Part shown: positions 29,898-29,925 of the stretch, in pieces
Position numbering within the stretch: the stretch's first letter is position 1
How the letters are laid out: each line of letters begins with the position of its first letter
DNA from: Candidatus Saccharimonadota bacterium
GTDB lineage: Bacteria; Patescibacteriota; Saccharimonadia; Saccharimonadales; Saccharimonadaceae
NCBI GenBank assembly: GCA_017421685.1
Contig: JAFOHW010000005.1
Span: forward strand, 1-29,925
Length of the DNA: 29,925 nucleotides
Direction: 5' to 3'
The notes under the pieces: generated by a model
Told to the model about the DNA's origin: nothing
What the model saw: the letters and a program-made list of their open reading frames with translations, nothing else
Database searches by the model: none
Translations under genes and position numbers: made by a program

Positions 29898-29925
29898 ATG
29901 GAAAACCTAGACTTAAAACAGATGT
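29898..29925 (+). CDS. Start of a further gene, truncated by the window end
   Basis: ATG at 29898 preceded by AAAGGAG (29884-29890). Nine codons are visible, MENLDLKQM, too few to identify. It has a promoter and an attenuator-like leader, so it is probably a regulated gene. Confidence 0.7.

Noticed and set aside
1..29925. CRISPR array, prophage or insertion sequence
   Set aside because: No regularly spaced 20-40-bp repeats with unique spacers, no cas, integrase, transposase or structural phage genes were seen. The 83-bp and 21-bp repeats have other explanations.

Overview
The window reads as a chromosomal segment of a Candidate Phyla Radiation bacterium, most likely Candidatus Saccharibacteria (TM7). 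This is inferred from the gene set: a shortened glycolysis pair (pgk, pyk), an HTH-MurA fusion, a lemA-htpX pair, RNase J with a long basic N-terminal tail, GT8 glycosyltransferases, and a secreted protein ending in an APDTG sorting-like signal. The DNA is AT-rich and mostly coding. Nearly all stops are TAA or TAG. One gene ends in TGA (14046-14048), which fits the standard bacterial code rather than the recoded UGA of Gracilibacteria/SR1.

Layout. 1-281: two tRNA-Pro genes. 282-707: a small unit with a 24-codon micro-ORF (minus strand) converging on a two-hairpin RNA (plus strand). 708-6855: pcrA/uvrD-type helicase, HTH-MurA, pgk and pyk. 6901-7745: a small membrane protein, a damaged and an intact tRNA-Glu, and a cluster of palindromes. 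7756-11235: a large cell-surface protein. 11310-16628: ligA with a tightly coupled papain-like protein, then lemA, htpX and a membrane protein. 16684-17069: a long palindrome, tRNA-Gly, and an 83-bp tandem repeat made from the tRNA 3' end. 17099-18719: GNAT acetyltransferase, EamA transporter, tRNA-Cys. 18741-21371: a coupled GT8 / acyltransferase / GT8 operon. 21421-22462: a self-contained unit with a consensus promoter, structured leader, unrecognised 238-aa protein of different base composition, structured 3' RNA and strong terminator. 22488-25584: a DUF4282-like protein and an ABC exporter pair. 25645-26151: tRNA-Leu and a second micro-ORF / two-hairpin RNA unit. 26173-27445: a shortened thioredoxin-reductase-like enzyme and a membrane protein. 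27476-27595: a palindrome. 27611-29749: RNase J. 29804-29925: promoter, attenuator-like leader and the first nine codons of a further gene.

Two patterns connect the region. First, many genes carry an extended -10 element (TGN plus a TATAAT-like hexamer) exactly 6-7 nt before the ATG, which predicts leaderless mRNAs. Surface, stress and accessory genes instead have leaders with a Shine-Dalgarno (SD) site. Second, the units at 340-665 and 25785-26151 share one architecture: a long structured leader, a strong SD, a 24- or 31-codon cationic micro-ORF, and a stop codon buried in a hairpin that is the terminator of a convergent ~72-nt RNA. This resembles a type I toxin-antitoxin layout and is the best candidate here for an undescribed system. 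The 21.4-22.46 kb unit is the second.
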